64,000 nt of DNA from Candidatus Gastranaerophilales bacterium (GCA_944325605.1 CALVAX010000002.1:186001-250000), one strand, 5' to 3'; positions 53,870-63,141 are shown, numbered from the stretch's first letter. Made by a program: numbers and translations. The notes: generated from the letters alone by a model not told the origin.

Positions 53870-55312
53870 ATGGAAAGTTTAAGAGATAAATATGAAGTTG
53901 TAATAGGTTTGGAAGTCCATGCACAATTAAAAACGAAATCTAAAATTTTTGCACCGGACGGAACTGAATTCGGTAAAGAGCCAAATTCTGAAACCAGCCC
54001 GATTACGCTTGGTATGCCCGGAGTCCTTCCTGTATTGAACAGAGAAGTCGTTAATATGGGGATTTTAACCGGTCTTGCTCTTAACTGCGAAATTCCGGAA
54101 CGCTGCAAATTTGACAGAAAACAGTATTTTTATCCTGATCTTCCGAAAGGCTATCAGATATCACAGTATGATGAGCCGATTTGTGTAAACGGATATATTG
54201 ATATTAAAGGTAAAAGAATCGGTATAACCCGCGCACACCTTGAAGAAGATGCAGGTAAACTTGTTCACGCAGGTGCTGACGGTCTTGCAGGCTCAAGCTA
54301 TTCGCTTGTTGATTTGAACCGCGCCGGCACTCCGCTCCTTGAAATTGTGTCTGAACCCGATATGAGAAGTTCTGATGAAGCAAGAGCTTATATGGAAGAA
54401 CTTAGAAATATTGTAAGATATATCGGCGTCTGCGACGGTAACCTTGAAGAAGGCTCAATGAGATGCGATGCAAATATTTCAATTATGCCAAAAGGTTCGA
54501 AAGTTTTCGGAACACGTGCCGAAATCAAAAACGTAAACAGTTTTTCAGCCCTTCAGCGTGCAATTGAATACGAAATCGACAGACAAATTGAAATTGTTGA
54601 AGAAGGCGGCAAGGTTGTTCAAGAAACCCGTTTGTGGGATGACAATGCCCGTGAAACAAAGTCTATGAGAGGTAAAGAAGATGCTCACGATTACCGTTAC
54701 TTCCCTGAGCCGGATTTGATGCCTCTTCAGATATCCCGTGAATGGGTTCAGGAAATTAAGGATAAGATGCCGGAGCTTCCTGAAGCAAAACGCCGGAGAT
54801 ATACGGGGTTAGGCTTAAGCGAATACGATGCCTCTGTAATTGTTGAACAGATGGGGCTTGCTCTATTCTTTGACGAAGTTCTGAAACTCGGCGCAACTCC
54901 GAAAATCGCCGTAAACTTTATTATGGGCGAGATTGCGGCTTACTTAAAAGAAGATCATATTGAAATCTCTGAAACTAAATTAACACCGGAAAATCTTGTA
55001 GAATTGATTGCACTGATTGAAAAAGGCACAATTTCAAATAATATCGGAAAACAGATTATTGTCGATATGATGAAAACCGGTGAAAAAGCTTCAGAAATTG
55101 TTGAAAAAAGAGGTTTGAGCCAGATTTCCGACGAAAGCGCAATTAAAGAAATTTGTCAGAAAGTTGCGGATGCAAATCCTGAGCAGGTTGCAAAATACAA
55201 AGCCGGAAAGGTTCAGCTTTTAGGATTCTTTGTCGGTCAGGTTATGAAAGAAACCAAAGGCAGAGCTAATCCGAAAGCCGTCAACGATTTGATGAAAGAA
55301 ATTCTCGGATAA
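53870..55312 (+). CDS. gatB: Aspartyl/glutamyl-tRNA amidotransferase subunit B
   Basis: A 480-residue GatB. The conserved VIGLEVHAQLKTKSKIFA, NRAGTPLLEIVSEPD and MRCDANISI regions are present, with the C-terminal YqeY-like domain (NPKAVNDLMKEILG). With GatA and GatC it amidates Glu-tRNA(Gln) or Asp-tRNA(Asn). gatA and gatC are not in the window. A TAAGGAGAAG ribosome site precedes ATG. Confidence 0.97.
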   Translation: MESLRDKYEVVIGLEVHAQLKTKSKIFAPDGTEFGKEPNSETSPITLGMPGVLPVLNREVVNMGILTGLALNCEIPERCKFDRKQYFYPDLPKGYQISQYDEPICVNGYIDIKGKRIGITRAHLEEDAGKLVHAGADGLAGSSYSLVDLNRAGTPLLEIVSEPDMRSSDEARAYMEELRNIVRYIGVCDGNLEEGSMRCDANISIMPKGSKVFGTRAEIKNVNSFSALQRAIEYEIDRQIEIVEEGGKVVQETRLWDDNARETKSMRGKEDAHDYRYFPEPDLMPLQISREWVQEIKDKMPELPEAKRRRYTGLGLSEYDASVIVEQMGLALFFDEVLKLGATPKIAVNFIMGEIAAYLKEDHIEISETKLTPENLVELIALIEKGTISNNIGKQIIVDMMKTGEKASEIVEKRGLSQISDESAIKEICQKVADANPEQVAKYKAGKVQLLGFFVGQVMKETKGRANPKAVNDLMKEILG

Positions 55313-55348
55313 AAACAAAAAAAGTCAGAATTTTTCCGGAGAGAACAG

Positions 55349-56413
55349 ATGTTTTTTAAAGAAGACGAAGAAAAAAAATCCAGTATGGAAGAAGAAATTT
55401 TTGAGCAGGCAATTGTGCTTGAAAATATTTTATCTTCCCACATAAACGACAACAATTATATTTTGTTTGATATTCCGACGGATATCAGGAAAATTGTGCT
55501 TGTTGCAAGCGGCTCTTCTTACAATTGTGCAAGGTTTGCGGCGGAATTGTTCGGCAATCTTGCAAACATAGAAGCCGGTGCAATGTATTCGAGCGAATTT
55601 TTGTTAAAGTCTGTAATCCCGCATGACAATGACTTTTTGTATGTATTCATAACCCAGTCAGGCGAAACTTCCGATACTAATAAGGCTTTAAATAAAGCAA
55701 AAGAGTACGGCATACGCACAATGTGTATTACAAATAAAAAAGATTCGACTATATGGAATGCTTCGGATTTTAAAATAGATTGCTGCGCCGGTGAAGAAAA
55801 AAGCATTGCCGCAACAAAATCCTTGACTGCGCAGATGCTTTGCTGTGCTCTTCTTGTATTAAAATACGCTGCGCATAAAGGCATTGATATTTCACATAAC
55901 ATTGAACAGCTTAAATCTCTTCCGGAATTTATCAGAAGAACCTACGAACTTCAGGACGAGATAAAGGACGTTGCAAAAGTTCTGTCTGATTACAAAAATC
56001 TTGTTGTGACAGCAGATGGAATTTCCTACGCTCTTGCAAGAGAAGCTTCTTTGAAAATTAAAGAAACATCTTATATAAATGTATATTCAAGTATTCTCGG
56101 CGAATTTATGCACGGGCATGTTGCGGTTATGAACAACAAAATCGCTCAGATTCATATAAGTGTTGATGATTTGAGTTATACCGCAATCAAGAATTTAAAC
56201 AAGATTAAAGAGGATTACAACCCTGTGCTCTGCATAATTGGTAATTCAAACGAAAAAGTTGACGCGGATTATAATGTAAATATAGCTTGTGAAAGCGATA
56301 TGGTTAAATCTTTTTGTCTTGTAGTTGTCTGCCAGCTTTTGGCACTAGAGATAGCTAAAAAGCTTAAAAGAAACGTTGACAAACCCCACGGGTTGCACAA
56401 GGTTGTAAAATAA
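55349..56413 (+). CDS. Double-SIS-domain protein (GlmS isomerase-like)
   Basis: A 354-residue protein with two SIS (sugar isomerase) domains and no glutaminase domain. Motifs: VASGSSYNCARFAAELF, ITQSGETSDTNKALNKA and SIAATKSLTAQML match the isomerase part of GlmS. The end carries DKPHGLHKVVK, close to the GlmS C-terminus. It probably acts on an amino-sugar phosphate (deaminase/isomerase), but the substrate is unknown. It follows gatB by 36 bases with GGAGAG before ATG. Confidence 0.85.
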   Translation: MFFKEDEEKKSSMEEEIFEQAIVLENILSSHINDNNYILFDIPTDIRKIVLVASGSSYNCARFAAELFGNLANIEAGAMYSSEFLLKSVIPHDNDFLYVFITQSGETSDTNKALNKAKEYGIRTMCITNKKDSTIWNASDFKIDCCAGEEKSIAATKSLTAQMLCCALLVLKYAAHKGIDISHNIEQLKSLPEFIRRTYELQDEIKDVAKVLSDYKNLVVTADGISYALAREASLKIKETSYINVYSSILGEFMHGHVAVMNNKIAQIHISVDDLSYTAIKNLNKIKEDYNPVLCIIGNSNEKVDADYNVNIACESDMVKSFCLVVVCQLLALEIAKKLKRNVDKPHGLHKVVK

Positions 56414-56476
56414 ATTTTGTTTTATATGACGCAATAAATCAATACCTTTAAAAATTCAAGGTTTCAATATAGCAAA

Positions 56477-56506
56477 CGGTCTTAATTGTAAATACAATTA
56501 AGACCG
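56477..56506. terminator. Bidirectional terminator between SIS gene and pheS
   Basis: A perfect 13-bp stem (CGGTCTTAATTGT / ACAATTAAGACCG) with AAAT loop. T-runs are weak, but the location between two convergent genes fits. Confidence 0.75.
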
Positions 56507-56523
56507 TAAAACTTTATAAACAA

Positions 56524-57558
56524 TTAAAATTGCGCCAGAAATCTTTCATCGTTGTTGAAGAAAAGTCTGATGTCGTCAACGGCATACTTGAGCATTGCAA
56601 GTCTTTCAACACCCATTCCGAAAGCAAAGCCTGAGTAAACATCCGGATCGATTCCGACATTTCTGAGGACATTCGGGTCAACCATGCCGGCACCCAGAAT
56701 TTCGAGCCAGCCGGTGCCTGAACATGTTCTGCAGCCTTTGCCTTCGCACATAATGCATTGAACGTCGATTTCGGCAGAAGGTTCGGTAAACGGGAAAAAA
56801 CTGCTTCTAAATCTTGTCGGACGGCTTGCTCCGAAATAAATCCGGATAAATTCATTTAATATTCCTTTTAAATCCCCGAAAGTTACATCTTTATCGACGT
56901 AAAGCCCTTCAATTTGGTGGAAGAAGTTGTTTTTTCTGGCATTTACGTTTTCATTTCTGTAAACTCTGCCGGGCGCAACAATTCTGATAGGAGGATTTTT
57001 CCCTTCCATCGCATGAATTTGTGCGCCTGAAGTCTGGCTTCTTAAAATTACACCCGGAGCATTTTTTACATAGAAAGTATCCTGCATATCACGTGCGGGG
57101 TGGTCTTTCGGCACGTTTAGCGCATCAAAGTTGTAGTATTCAGTCTCAACTTCCGGTGATTGAGAGCTTGAAACAACTGAAAACCCAAGACTTTGAAAGA
57201 TTGAAACAATTTCATTTGTAGTTGTTGTAAGAGGGTGTGCTTTGCCGAGGCGCTGGAATTGTCCCGGAAGAGTAATGTCAATTTTTTCTTTTAAAAGTTT
57301 AGCATCAAGTTCTTTTTTATAAAATTCGTCGTATTTTTCTTTTAAAGAAGATTCCAATTTGCGGGTAATTTCATTCGCAAGCGAGCCTACAATTCTTTTA
57401 TCTTCATCAGAAAGATTTCTAAGGTTTTTCTTTATTTCATTGAATTCGCCTTTACGGCTGAGGTATTTATTTTTGACTTCTTCTAAGTCGTTGATTGAAG
57501 ATGATTTTTCAATATCTTCGGCAGCATTTGCGTAAATTTTTTCCAGTTGTTCTTTCAT
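56524..57558 (-). CDS. pheS: Phenylalanyl-tRNA synthetase alpha subunit
   Basis: A 344-residue class II aminoacyl-tRNA synthetase subunit. The N-terminal coiled coil (residues 1-90) is followed by HPLTTTTNEIVSIFQSLGF, motif 2 VYRNENVNARKNNFFHQIEG and motif 3 FGMGVERLAMLKY. It charges tRNA-Phe with PheT, which is not in the window. It is the last gene of a minus-strand operon kdsA - MBL hydrolase - pheS, with a 36-base gap. Confidence 0.96.
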   Translation of the reverse strand: MKEQLEKIYANAAEDIEKSSSINDLEEVKNKYLSRKGEFNEIKKNLRNLSDEDKRIVGSLANEITRKLESSLKEKYDEFYKKELDAKLLKEKIDITLPGQFQRLGKAHPLTTTTNEIVSIFQSLGFSVVSSSQSPEVETEYYNFDALNVPKDHPARDMQDTFYVKNAPGVILRSQTSGAQIHAMEGKNPPIRIVAPGRVYRNENVNARKNNFFHQIEGLYVDKDVTFGDLKGILNEFIRIYFGASRPTRFRSSFFPFTEPSAEIDVQCIMCEGKGCRTCSGTGWLEILGAGMVDPNVLRNVGIDPDVYSGFAFGMGVERLAMLKYAVDDIRLFFNNDERFLAQF

Positions 57559-57594
57559 TTATCTTCCCTCTTTGGCTATGCTGATTTTGCATAT

Positions 57595-58212
57595 TTAGAC
57601 TATTTCATTATGTTCTTTTTCGTAACCTATTGTTGTTTTTTCATTGTGCCCCGGATAAACAATCGTATTATCATCAAGTTTATAGAGGACATCTTTAATA
57701 CTGTTTTCTAATTTGCTGTAGTTTCCGCCCGGAAGATCCGTTCTTCCGACGTATCTTTTAAATAGAGTGTCGCCAGAAAACAGATTGCCGTCAATAAGAT
57801 AACACATTCCGCCTTCGGTATGCCCCGGAGTTTCTAAAATTTTAATCGGGATATCTCCGATTTTAAGTTCTGTATTTCTGTCAATAAATCTGTCATATTC
57901 AGGATTTTTATCAACTTTTATACCGAATGTGCCCAGAATTGTTTTGGTCATTTCCAGTTGTTTTTCATCTTTTTGATTAATTAAAACTTCAGCGCCGAGT
58001 TCTTTTTTCATATCGTTAACCCCCATAACATGGTCAAAATGTCCGTGGGTTAGTAGAATATATTTAACTTTTAATCCGAGATTATTGACGTCATCAATGA
58101 TTTGCTGAAGTTTTTCAGAACAGTCAATTAAAACTGCTTCTTTTGAATTTTCGTCGGCAGCCAGATAATTATTAGCCTCAATGGGGCCTGCAATGTATTG
58201 TTTTATAATCAT
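57595..58212 (-). CDS. Glyoxalase II-like MBL-fold hydrolase
   Basis: A 205-residue metallo-beta-lactamase-fold protein of the hydroxyacylglutathione hydrolase-like family. Ligands: THGHFDHVMG (HxHxDH) at about 55-64, ETPGHTEGGMC at about 130, FSGDTLF at about 146 and VYPGHNEKTTIG at about 185. It probably hydrolyses thioesters; the substrate is not fixed. It follows kdsA by two bases. Confidence 0.9.
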   Translation of the reverse strand: MIIKQYIAGPIEANNYLAADENSKEAVLIDCSEKLQQIIDDVNNLGLKVKYILLTHGHFDHVMGVNDMKKELGAEVLINQKDEKQLEMTKTILGTFGIKVDKNPEYDRFIDRNTELKIGDIPIKILETPGHTEGGMCYLIDGNLFSGDTLFKRYVGRTDLPGGNYSKLENSIKDVLYKLDDNTIVYPGHNEKTTIGYEKEHNEIV

Positions 58213-58214
58213 AT

Positions 58215-59039
58215 TTAAGCTTTCACTATATCAAATATTTTTTTACAAATTGAGAACACCTGTTCTGCCGAATCCAGTGATAACATATTAGGGCCGTCGC
58301 AGGGAGCTTTGTCCGGATCCGGATGAACTTCGAAGAACAAAGCATCAGCGCCTGCAGCCATAGCTGCTTTTGCCAGTACCGGAACAAATCTTCTGTCGCC
58401 TCCAGTGCAGGTTCCCTGAGCACCCGGAAGCTGTACGCTGTGTGTTGCATCAAACACAACCGGATAGCCGGATGTCTGCATTATAGGTATTGCTCTAAAG
58501 TCAACAACAAGGTTGTTATATCCGAAGGTTACACCTCTGTCTGTTAAAAGTATATTTGTATTTCCGGAATCTTCAATTTTTTTTACGAGATTTCCCATTT
58601 GTTCGGGAGCAAGAAACTGGCCTTTTTTAATATTTACGATTTTTCCTGTTTTTGCGGCAGCAACAAGCAAATCTGTTTGTCTGCATAAAAATGCCGGAAT
58701 TTGTATTACATCTGCAACTTCGGCAGCAATTGCCGCTTGTTCGGGCAGATGTATGTCGGTAACAATCGGAATATTATATTTAGACTTGATATTTGAAAGC
58801 ATTTCAAGCCCTTTTTCAATCCCCGGGCCTCTGTATGAGGTTATTGAAGTTCTGTTTGCTTTGTCAAAAGATGATTTGAAGATGAAATTTATTCCGAGTT
58901 TTTGTGTAATTTCTTTCAATCTTTTAGCTGTTTCATCAAGAATTTCAATACTTTCAGCAACACAGGGGCCTGCTAGTATTGTAAGTTTATCTGAACCAAT
59001 TTCAAAATTATTTAATTTAATTATCTTCTTATTTTCCAT
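58215..59039 (-). CDS. kdsA: 3-deoxy-8-phosphooctulonate synthase (KdsA)
   Basis: A 274-residue enzyme condensing PEP with arabinose-5-phosphate to Kdo-8-phosphate, the first committed step to the Kdo of lipopolysaccharide. Motifs: LAGPCVAESIEI, FKSSFDKANRTS, the GPGIEKGLEML region, VVFDATHSVQLPG and FFEVHPDPDKAPCDGPNML. It is the first gene of the operon with the MBL hydrolase and pheS. It shows that the host makes an LPS-type outer membrane. Confidence 0.96.
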   Translation of the reverse strand: MENKKIIKLNNFEIGSDKLTILAGPCVAESIEILDETAKRLKEITQKLGINFIFKSSFDKANRTSITSYRGPGIEKGLEMLSNIKSKYNIPIVTDIHLPEQAAIAAEVADVIQIPAFLCRQTDLLVAAAKTGKIVNIKKGQFLAPEQMGNLVKKIEDSGNTNILLTDRGVTFGYNNLVVDFRAIPIMQTSGYPVVFDATHSVQLPGAQGTCTGGDRRFVPVLAKAAMAAGADALFFEVHPDPDKAPCDGPNMLSLDSAEQVFSICKKIFDIVKA

Positions 59040-59102
59040 ATCAAAAATTATAATTAAAACAGGCTTAAATTACAAGTAACAATCAGCGGGTTAAAGGGGC
59101 CT

Positions 59103-59237
59103 TATATAGCAAATTCCACAGATACAATAAAAGCCCGTCATTCTAAGGACATTAGTCCGAAGAATTTTTTTATTGAGATACTTCGTAACGCTCAGTATGA
59201 CGCTGTTATGAAAATTTTTGGCGGAATTTGCTATATA
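59103..59237. repeat. Nested palindrome: 15-bp inverted repeats around an RUP-like hairpin
   Basis: TATATAGCAAATTCC (59103-59117) and GGAATTTGCTATATA (59223-59237) are perfect inverted repeats. Between them, GTCATTCTAAG ... CTCAGTATGAC (59136-59202) forms an imperfect hairpin of the dispersed kind seen in many bacterial genomes (GTCATTCTGAGG...). It lies between kdsA and the M16 gene. Confidence 0.85.
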
Positions 59238-59303
59238 CATCCCGGTTCAAGCGGATTGTTATTTGAATACAATTGTGGTAAAATTTTTTTGTCAGGAGAG
59301 ATT

Positions 59304-60518
59304 ATGGAAAGCAAGATAGTAAGACTTAAAAACGATATTGAATTTTTTTATAAACAAAACAAAAATACACCGAGAGCTGCACTATGCATGAATTTTGCTT
59401 TGAATGATTATGATAGTGCGCCTGGGGTGTATGCACTTATGGCAAGGCTTTTGTTTCAGGGCACAAAAACCAGATCCGCAGAACAGATTGCAGAAGAATT
59501 TGACAGCTGCGGAATTGATTTTGTTGTTGAAATGAAGATGGATTATTTGAGATTCAGATTTATGAGTCTAAATGAAGATTTTGAACATGCTGTTGAACTT
59601 GTGACAGATCTTGTAAAAAATTCCACATTTGATGAATTTGAAAAAGAAAAAGTGAAATTACAGGGTGAACTAATAGCAGAATTGGATTCTCCGCGTCAAA
59701 AAGTTATGGACGGATTCACCAGAAATATTTTTGAAGGGCACAGCTACGGAACTTCAAGCACTACTATCTTAGAAAATCTCCAAAATATTACAAAAAATCA
59801 GGTTATTGAAGCTTATCAGAATTTGTACGCCAATGCAAAAAAGGTTATTACTTTTGTCGGGGATATTGAGGCAGGAAAAGTCGAGAAAATATTGAACGAA
59901 AATTTCGGAGATATTCCAGCCGGAGCGGAAGCCGCCTTCAAAAATGTGCCTAAATCTATTGAAACTAACAAAGAAATTTTTCTTGCAAAACCTGATGCCA
60001 ATCAGGCTCATATCATAAAAGGATGGAGAACGGAAACTTTTGACAGCAACGATTATCCTGCTCTGATTCTTCTGAATATAATTCTGGGTGCAAGCGGGCT
60101 TTCCTCAAGATTATTCCTTGAACTTCGGGATAAAAAAGGCCTTGCTTATGTTGTAAGAAGTTCTTATGAATCATTTTTGCTCTGCGGCGCATTTTCTATT
60201 TATATAGCAACGGAACCGAAGAATATTGAAGTTTCTTTGAAAGGCTTTGACGAAGAACTTGAAAAAATTAAGACAATAGAAGTTTCGGAAGAAGAACTTG
60301 AAAATGCAAAAACAAATCTTCTCGGGAAACTGGCTTTTTCATTCGAGACAAATTCCCAGCAAGCCTGCAGCCATGCACAATATGGTATTTTAGGACTCGG
60401 ATTTGATTTCTATGAAAAAACTAAAGAAAGAATTAAACATGTAACATCAGAGCAGATTAAAAACTGTGCTTTGAAATATTTCAACGATAAATCTGTTCTT
60501 GTAATTCTTAAACCATAA
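59304..60518 (+). CDS. M16-family peptidase homologue lacking the zinc motif
   Basis: A 404-residue M16 (insulinase-type) protein. ATG 59304 has AGGAGAG before it; an upstream in-frame ATG at 59208 lies inside the palindrome and is rejected. The fold signatures are present (LLFQGTKTRSAEQIAEEFDS near the N-terminus, IILGASGLSSRLFLELRDKKGLAYVV in the second half). However, the HxxEH zinc motif is replaced: GVYALMARLLFQGT stands where GxxHxLEHxxFxGT is expected. It is likely a non-catalytic partner subunit of a two-protein M16 protease. Confidence 0.85.
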   Translation: MESKIVRLKNDIEFFYKQNKNTPRAALCMNFALNDYDSAPGVYALMARLLFQGTKTRSAEQIAEEFDSCGIDFVVEMKMDYLRFRFMSLNEDFEHAVELVTDLVKNSTFDEFEKEKVKLQGELIAELDSPRQKVMDGFTRNIFEGHSYGTSSTTILENLQNITKNQVIEAYQNLYANAKKVITFVGDIEAGKVEKILNENFGDIPAGAEAAFKNVPKSIETNKEIFLAKPDANQAHIIKGWRTETFDSNDYPALILLNIILGASGLSSRLFLELRDKKGLAYVVRSSYESFLLCGAFSIYIATEPKNIEVSLKGFDEELEKIKTIEVSEEELENAKTNLLGKLAFSFETNSQQACSHAQYGILGLGFDFYEKTKERIKHVTSEQIKNCALKYFNDKSVLVILKP

Positions 60519-60607
60519 CTGATTTGTGCTAGCATGTCGGGTAATGGATTAGCGCACGAATATCAAGCATAATTGTTACGGTACCGGTTTATAGAAGGTT
60601 AGGTGTC

Positions 60608-61165
60608 GTGAGAATTTCAGGTGTTCTTTTGTTAATATTAATTCAGACTTTTTGCCTGAAGTCTGTTTGTTTTGCCTTGGAAACAGTTCATATAAACTCT
60701 GTGATAAACAATAAAGCCTCTGATGTAATGAATATGCTTGAAAATGTTTTGCCGGAGGATACGACAGTTGTTTATACTGTTGTACCCAGAGGATTAATTG
60801 TAAGCATAAAAGAAGATATTTTCTTTAAAGGGGATAATATTCTGCTTAATAAATCGAGCGTATCTGTGTTGAATGCAATAGTATCTGTTTTGCGGCAAAT
60901 AGGCAACAACTGTACTGTTGAAAGCCACACGGAAGGCCATAACAATTCTGACGGAACTTATCGTACAAATTGGGAAATATCTATGGCAAGAGCGGATGCA
61001 ATTGCTGATTATTTGATTTATTGCGGGCAAATTCCTGCCTCAAGAATTTTCACACTCGGGTATGGAGATTGTATGCCGTTTCGGGATAATGTTTCTGCAA
61101 CTCAAAAAGGTTTTAACAGACGCATAGATTTTGTTATTTTTTCTTATGAATATAAAAGAGATTAG
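60608..61165 (+). CDS. OmpA-family C-terminal domain protein
   Basis: A 185-residue protein with GTG start and an N-terminal signal peptide (MRISGVLLLILIQTFCLKSV, then CFALE). The OmpA/MotB-like peptidoglycan-binding domain spans about 70-180: LLNKSSVSVLNAIVSVL, ESHTEGHNNSDGTYRTNWEISMARADAIADYLI, IPASRIFTLGYGDCMP and GFNRRIDFVIF. The expected D of the TDxxG loop is replaced (TEGHNN). It is probably periplasmic and binds peptidoglycan. It converges with the sigma gene, overlapping by 4 bases. Confidence 0.85.
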   Translation: MRISGVLLLILIQTFCLKSVCFALETVHINSVINNKASDVMNMLENVLPEDTTVVYTVVPRGLIVSIKEDIFFKGDNILLNKSSVSVLNAIVSVLRQIGNNCTVESHTEGHNNSDGTYRTNWEISMARADAIADYLIYCGQIPASRIFTLGYGDCMPFRDNVSATQKGFNRRIDFVIFSYEYKRD

Positions 61166-61989
61166 GATACTATACTTTTGCGAAGTCTGGATGAACGGTC
61201 TTCGCTGAGGATATTTTTAAGCTTCATGATTGATTGCGCGTGAAGCTGGCAGACACGGGATTCAGACATATTCAGAGTTGCGCCGATTTCTTTTAAAGTC
61301 ATGTTTTCCTGGTAGTAAAGAACCATAATTACGCGTTCACGTTCCGGAAGTCTTTGCAGAGCTTTTTCAAGCTGTTGTTTGATATTTTTTTCTTCCATCT
61401 GTTCCTGCGGATTAAGTTTGTTGGTATCCTGAATTGTATCAATAATTTCCATGCTGTCTTCGCTGGAACCTTTTTTCTCGTAAATAGAAGTCATAGTTGT
61501 GTCTTCTGCCAGAAGCTGATTAACCTTGTCAGGCTCCATATCCAGATAGTTTGCAACTTCTGTTGTTGTCGGAATTCTGCCAAGTTCCTGTTTCAAATGC
61601 TCCTGTGCATTTTTAATATCCTTAATTTTCTTTCTGACGCTTCTTGGCAAAAAGTCCTGTGCTCTTATCCTGTCAAGAATTGCACCTCTGATTCTGATAA
61701 GAGCGTAAGTTTCAAATCTTGTATTTTTCTGCGGAGAATATCTTTCAATAGCATTAATAAGGCCTTCAACCCCGTATCCTGCAATATCTTCAATTGAAAT
61801 CGTTGCCGGCAGCGTAACCTTAACACGTCCGACTACATAGCGGATAAGGTATATGTATTGCACAATAAGAGCATCACGCACGTTTTTTTGAGTTTTGTCT
61901 TCAAAATATTTTCCCCAAAGTGCTGTTAATTCCTCGTCCGAAAGTCTTTTTATGTTGTTGTAAGATGTGAAATCAAAACTTTGATCCAT
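61162..61989 (-). CDS. Alternative sigma factor, FliA/WhiG family
   Basis: A 275-residue sigma-70-family protein of the FliA (sigma-28)/WhiG type. Region 2 is DALIVQYIYLIRYVVGRV and YALIRIRGAILDRIRAQD (with FLPRSVRKK typical for FliA). Region 3 is ELGRIPTTTEVANYLDM. Region 4 is LPERERVIMVLYYQENMTLKEIGATLNMSESRVCQLHAQSIMKLK. It directs RNA polymerase to a special promoter set. No flagellar genes are in the window, so its regulon is unknown. It appears to be monocistronic. Confidence 0.92.
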   Translation of the reverse strand: MDQSFDFTSYNNIKRLSDEELTALWGKYFEDKTQKNVRDALIVQYIYLIRYVVGRVKVTLPATISIEDIAGYGVEGLINAIERYSPQKNTRFETYALIRIRGAILDRIRAQDFLPRSVRKKIKDIKNAQEHLKQELGRIPTTTEVANYLDMEPDKVNQLLAEDTTMTSIYEKKGSSEDSMEIIDTIQDTNKLNPQEQMEEKNIKQQLEKALQRLPERERVIMVLYYQENMTLKEIGATLNMSESRVCQLHAQSIMKLKNILSEDRSSRLRKSIVS

Positions 61990-62463
61990 TAATCCGCCTA
62001 AATATTAAAAAATGTTACATTATTTATTTTATACAATCTGTCTGGCAGGACATCATTTAAAAGGTTGAAATGTGCCGGTTCCGGCTAAAGCATCGGGATG
62101 AGGAAGCGACAAGCTAAGGGTGAAGCGTGAAGGGTGAAGAGTGAGGGGAGTTGAAAAGTTGAAAGGTTGAAAGGTTTGTTTCTAAAAAAGCTACTAAGGT
62201 TCTAGGGCACTAGGAGGTTTCGTTGTGAAAGTCGCCCCCATTTTGTCTTACACTGTCATCCTGAATTTATTTCAGGATCTCGTCGGGATACTGAAACTAT
62301 CTTGGATTATTCTGGGTGCGGGCGGAGTAACGTCCGACCCGCACCTTACGGGTTCCGCTTTGCTTCACCCTACCGAAAATCCGCAAGTTCAGCATGACAA
62401 AATGGGGCGGAAGTGAAGGGAGAAGAAAGTTGAATAGTTGAAGGTATTGTTACACAATAAATT

Positions 62464-62970
62464 CCCTCTCCCTACGGGATGCAAGTTCGAACCGGCGAAG
62501 AATGAGCCGTGTGAGACAGTATGCCGAATGGCTGAGGGCTAGGGAGAGGGGTAAAAAGTGAGGCGTGAAGGGTGAGGAGGGTTGAAGAGTTGAACGGGTG
62601 AAAGGTTGAATGGTTTGCTACAAAAGAATCCCCTCTCCCCTTGTGGGATGCTAGTTCGAACCGGCGAAGAATGAGCCGTGTGAGACAGTATGCCGAATGG
62701 CTGAGGGCTAGGGAGAGGGGTAAAAAGTGAGGCGTGAAGGGTGAGGAGGGTTGAAGAGTTGAACGGGTGAAAGGTTGAATGGTTTGCTACAAAAGAATCC
62801 CCTCTCCCCTTGTGGGATGCTAGTTCGAACCGGCGAAGAATGAGCCGTGTGAGACTGTATGCCGAATGGCTGAGGGCTAGGGTGAGGGGTAAAAAGTGAG
62901 GCGTGAAGTGTGAGGAGAGTTGAAGGGTTTGTTTCGGAAAATAAATCCCCTCTCCCTTGAGGGGAGAGGG
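62464..62970. repeat. 169-bp tandem repeats with CCCCTCTCCC/GGGAGAGGGG stems
   Basis: AGTTCGAACC recurs at 62484, 62653 and 62822, an exact 169-bp period. Each unit has a structured core of about 90 bases starting CCCTCTCCC and ending AGGGAGAGGGG, then a GTGAAGGGTGAGG/GTTGAA spacer. A shortened fourth core (CCCCTCTCCC-TTGA-GGGGAGAGGG) lies at 62947-62970. The first and third units have a few changes. Confidence 0.92.
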
Positions 62971-63112
62971 ACGAAATTGTTAGTGAGCGTTAGCGAACTT
63001 ACAATTTCGGGTGTGGGTGACGGAACAAACAGCCGGTTCGAATTAGCGCAAGGGGATTCTTCGGTCACTTCGTTCCCTCAGAATGACATGAAAGAAATAT
63101 CTCAAAAACCAC

Positions 63113-63141
63113 TTAACATTTTTCAAAAAGTATGTTATAAT
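63113..63141 (+). promoter_or_regulatory. Sigma70-type promoter of the last gene
   Basis: TTAACA (63113-63118), a 17-base spacer and TATAAT (63136-63141) lie about 150 bases before the start codon at 63294. Confidence 0.7.

Noticed and set aside
59208-59303. 32-codon N-terminal extension of the M16 protein
   Set aside because: It lies within the palindromic repeat and has no ribosome site; ATG 59304 has a good one.
62225-62416. 63-codon frame with VILNLFQDL
   Set aside because: This is a typical translation of a dispersed non-coding palindrome, not a gene.
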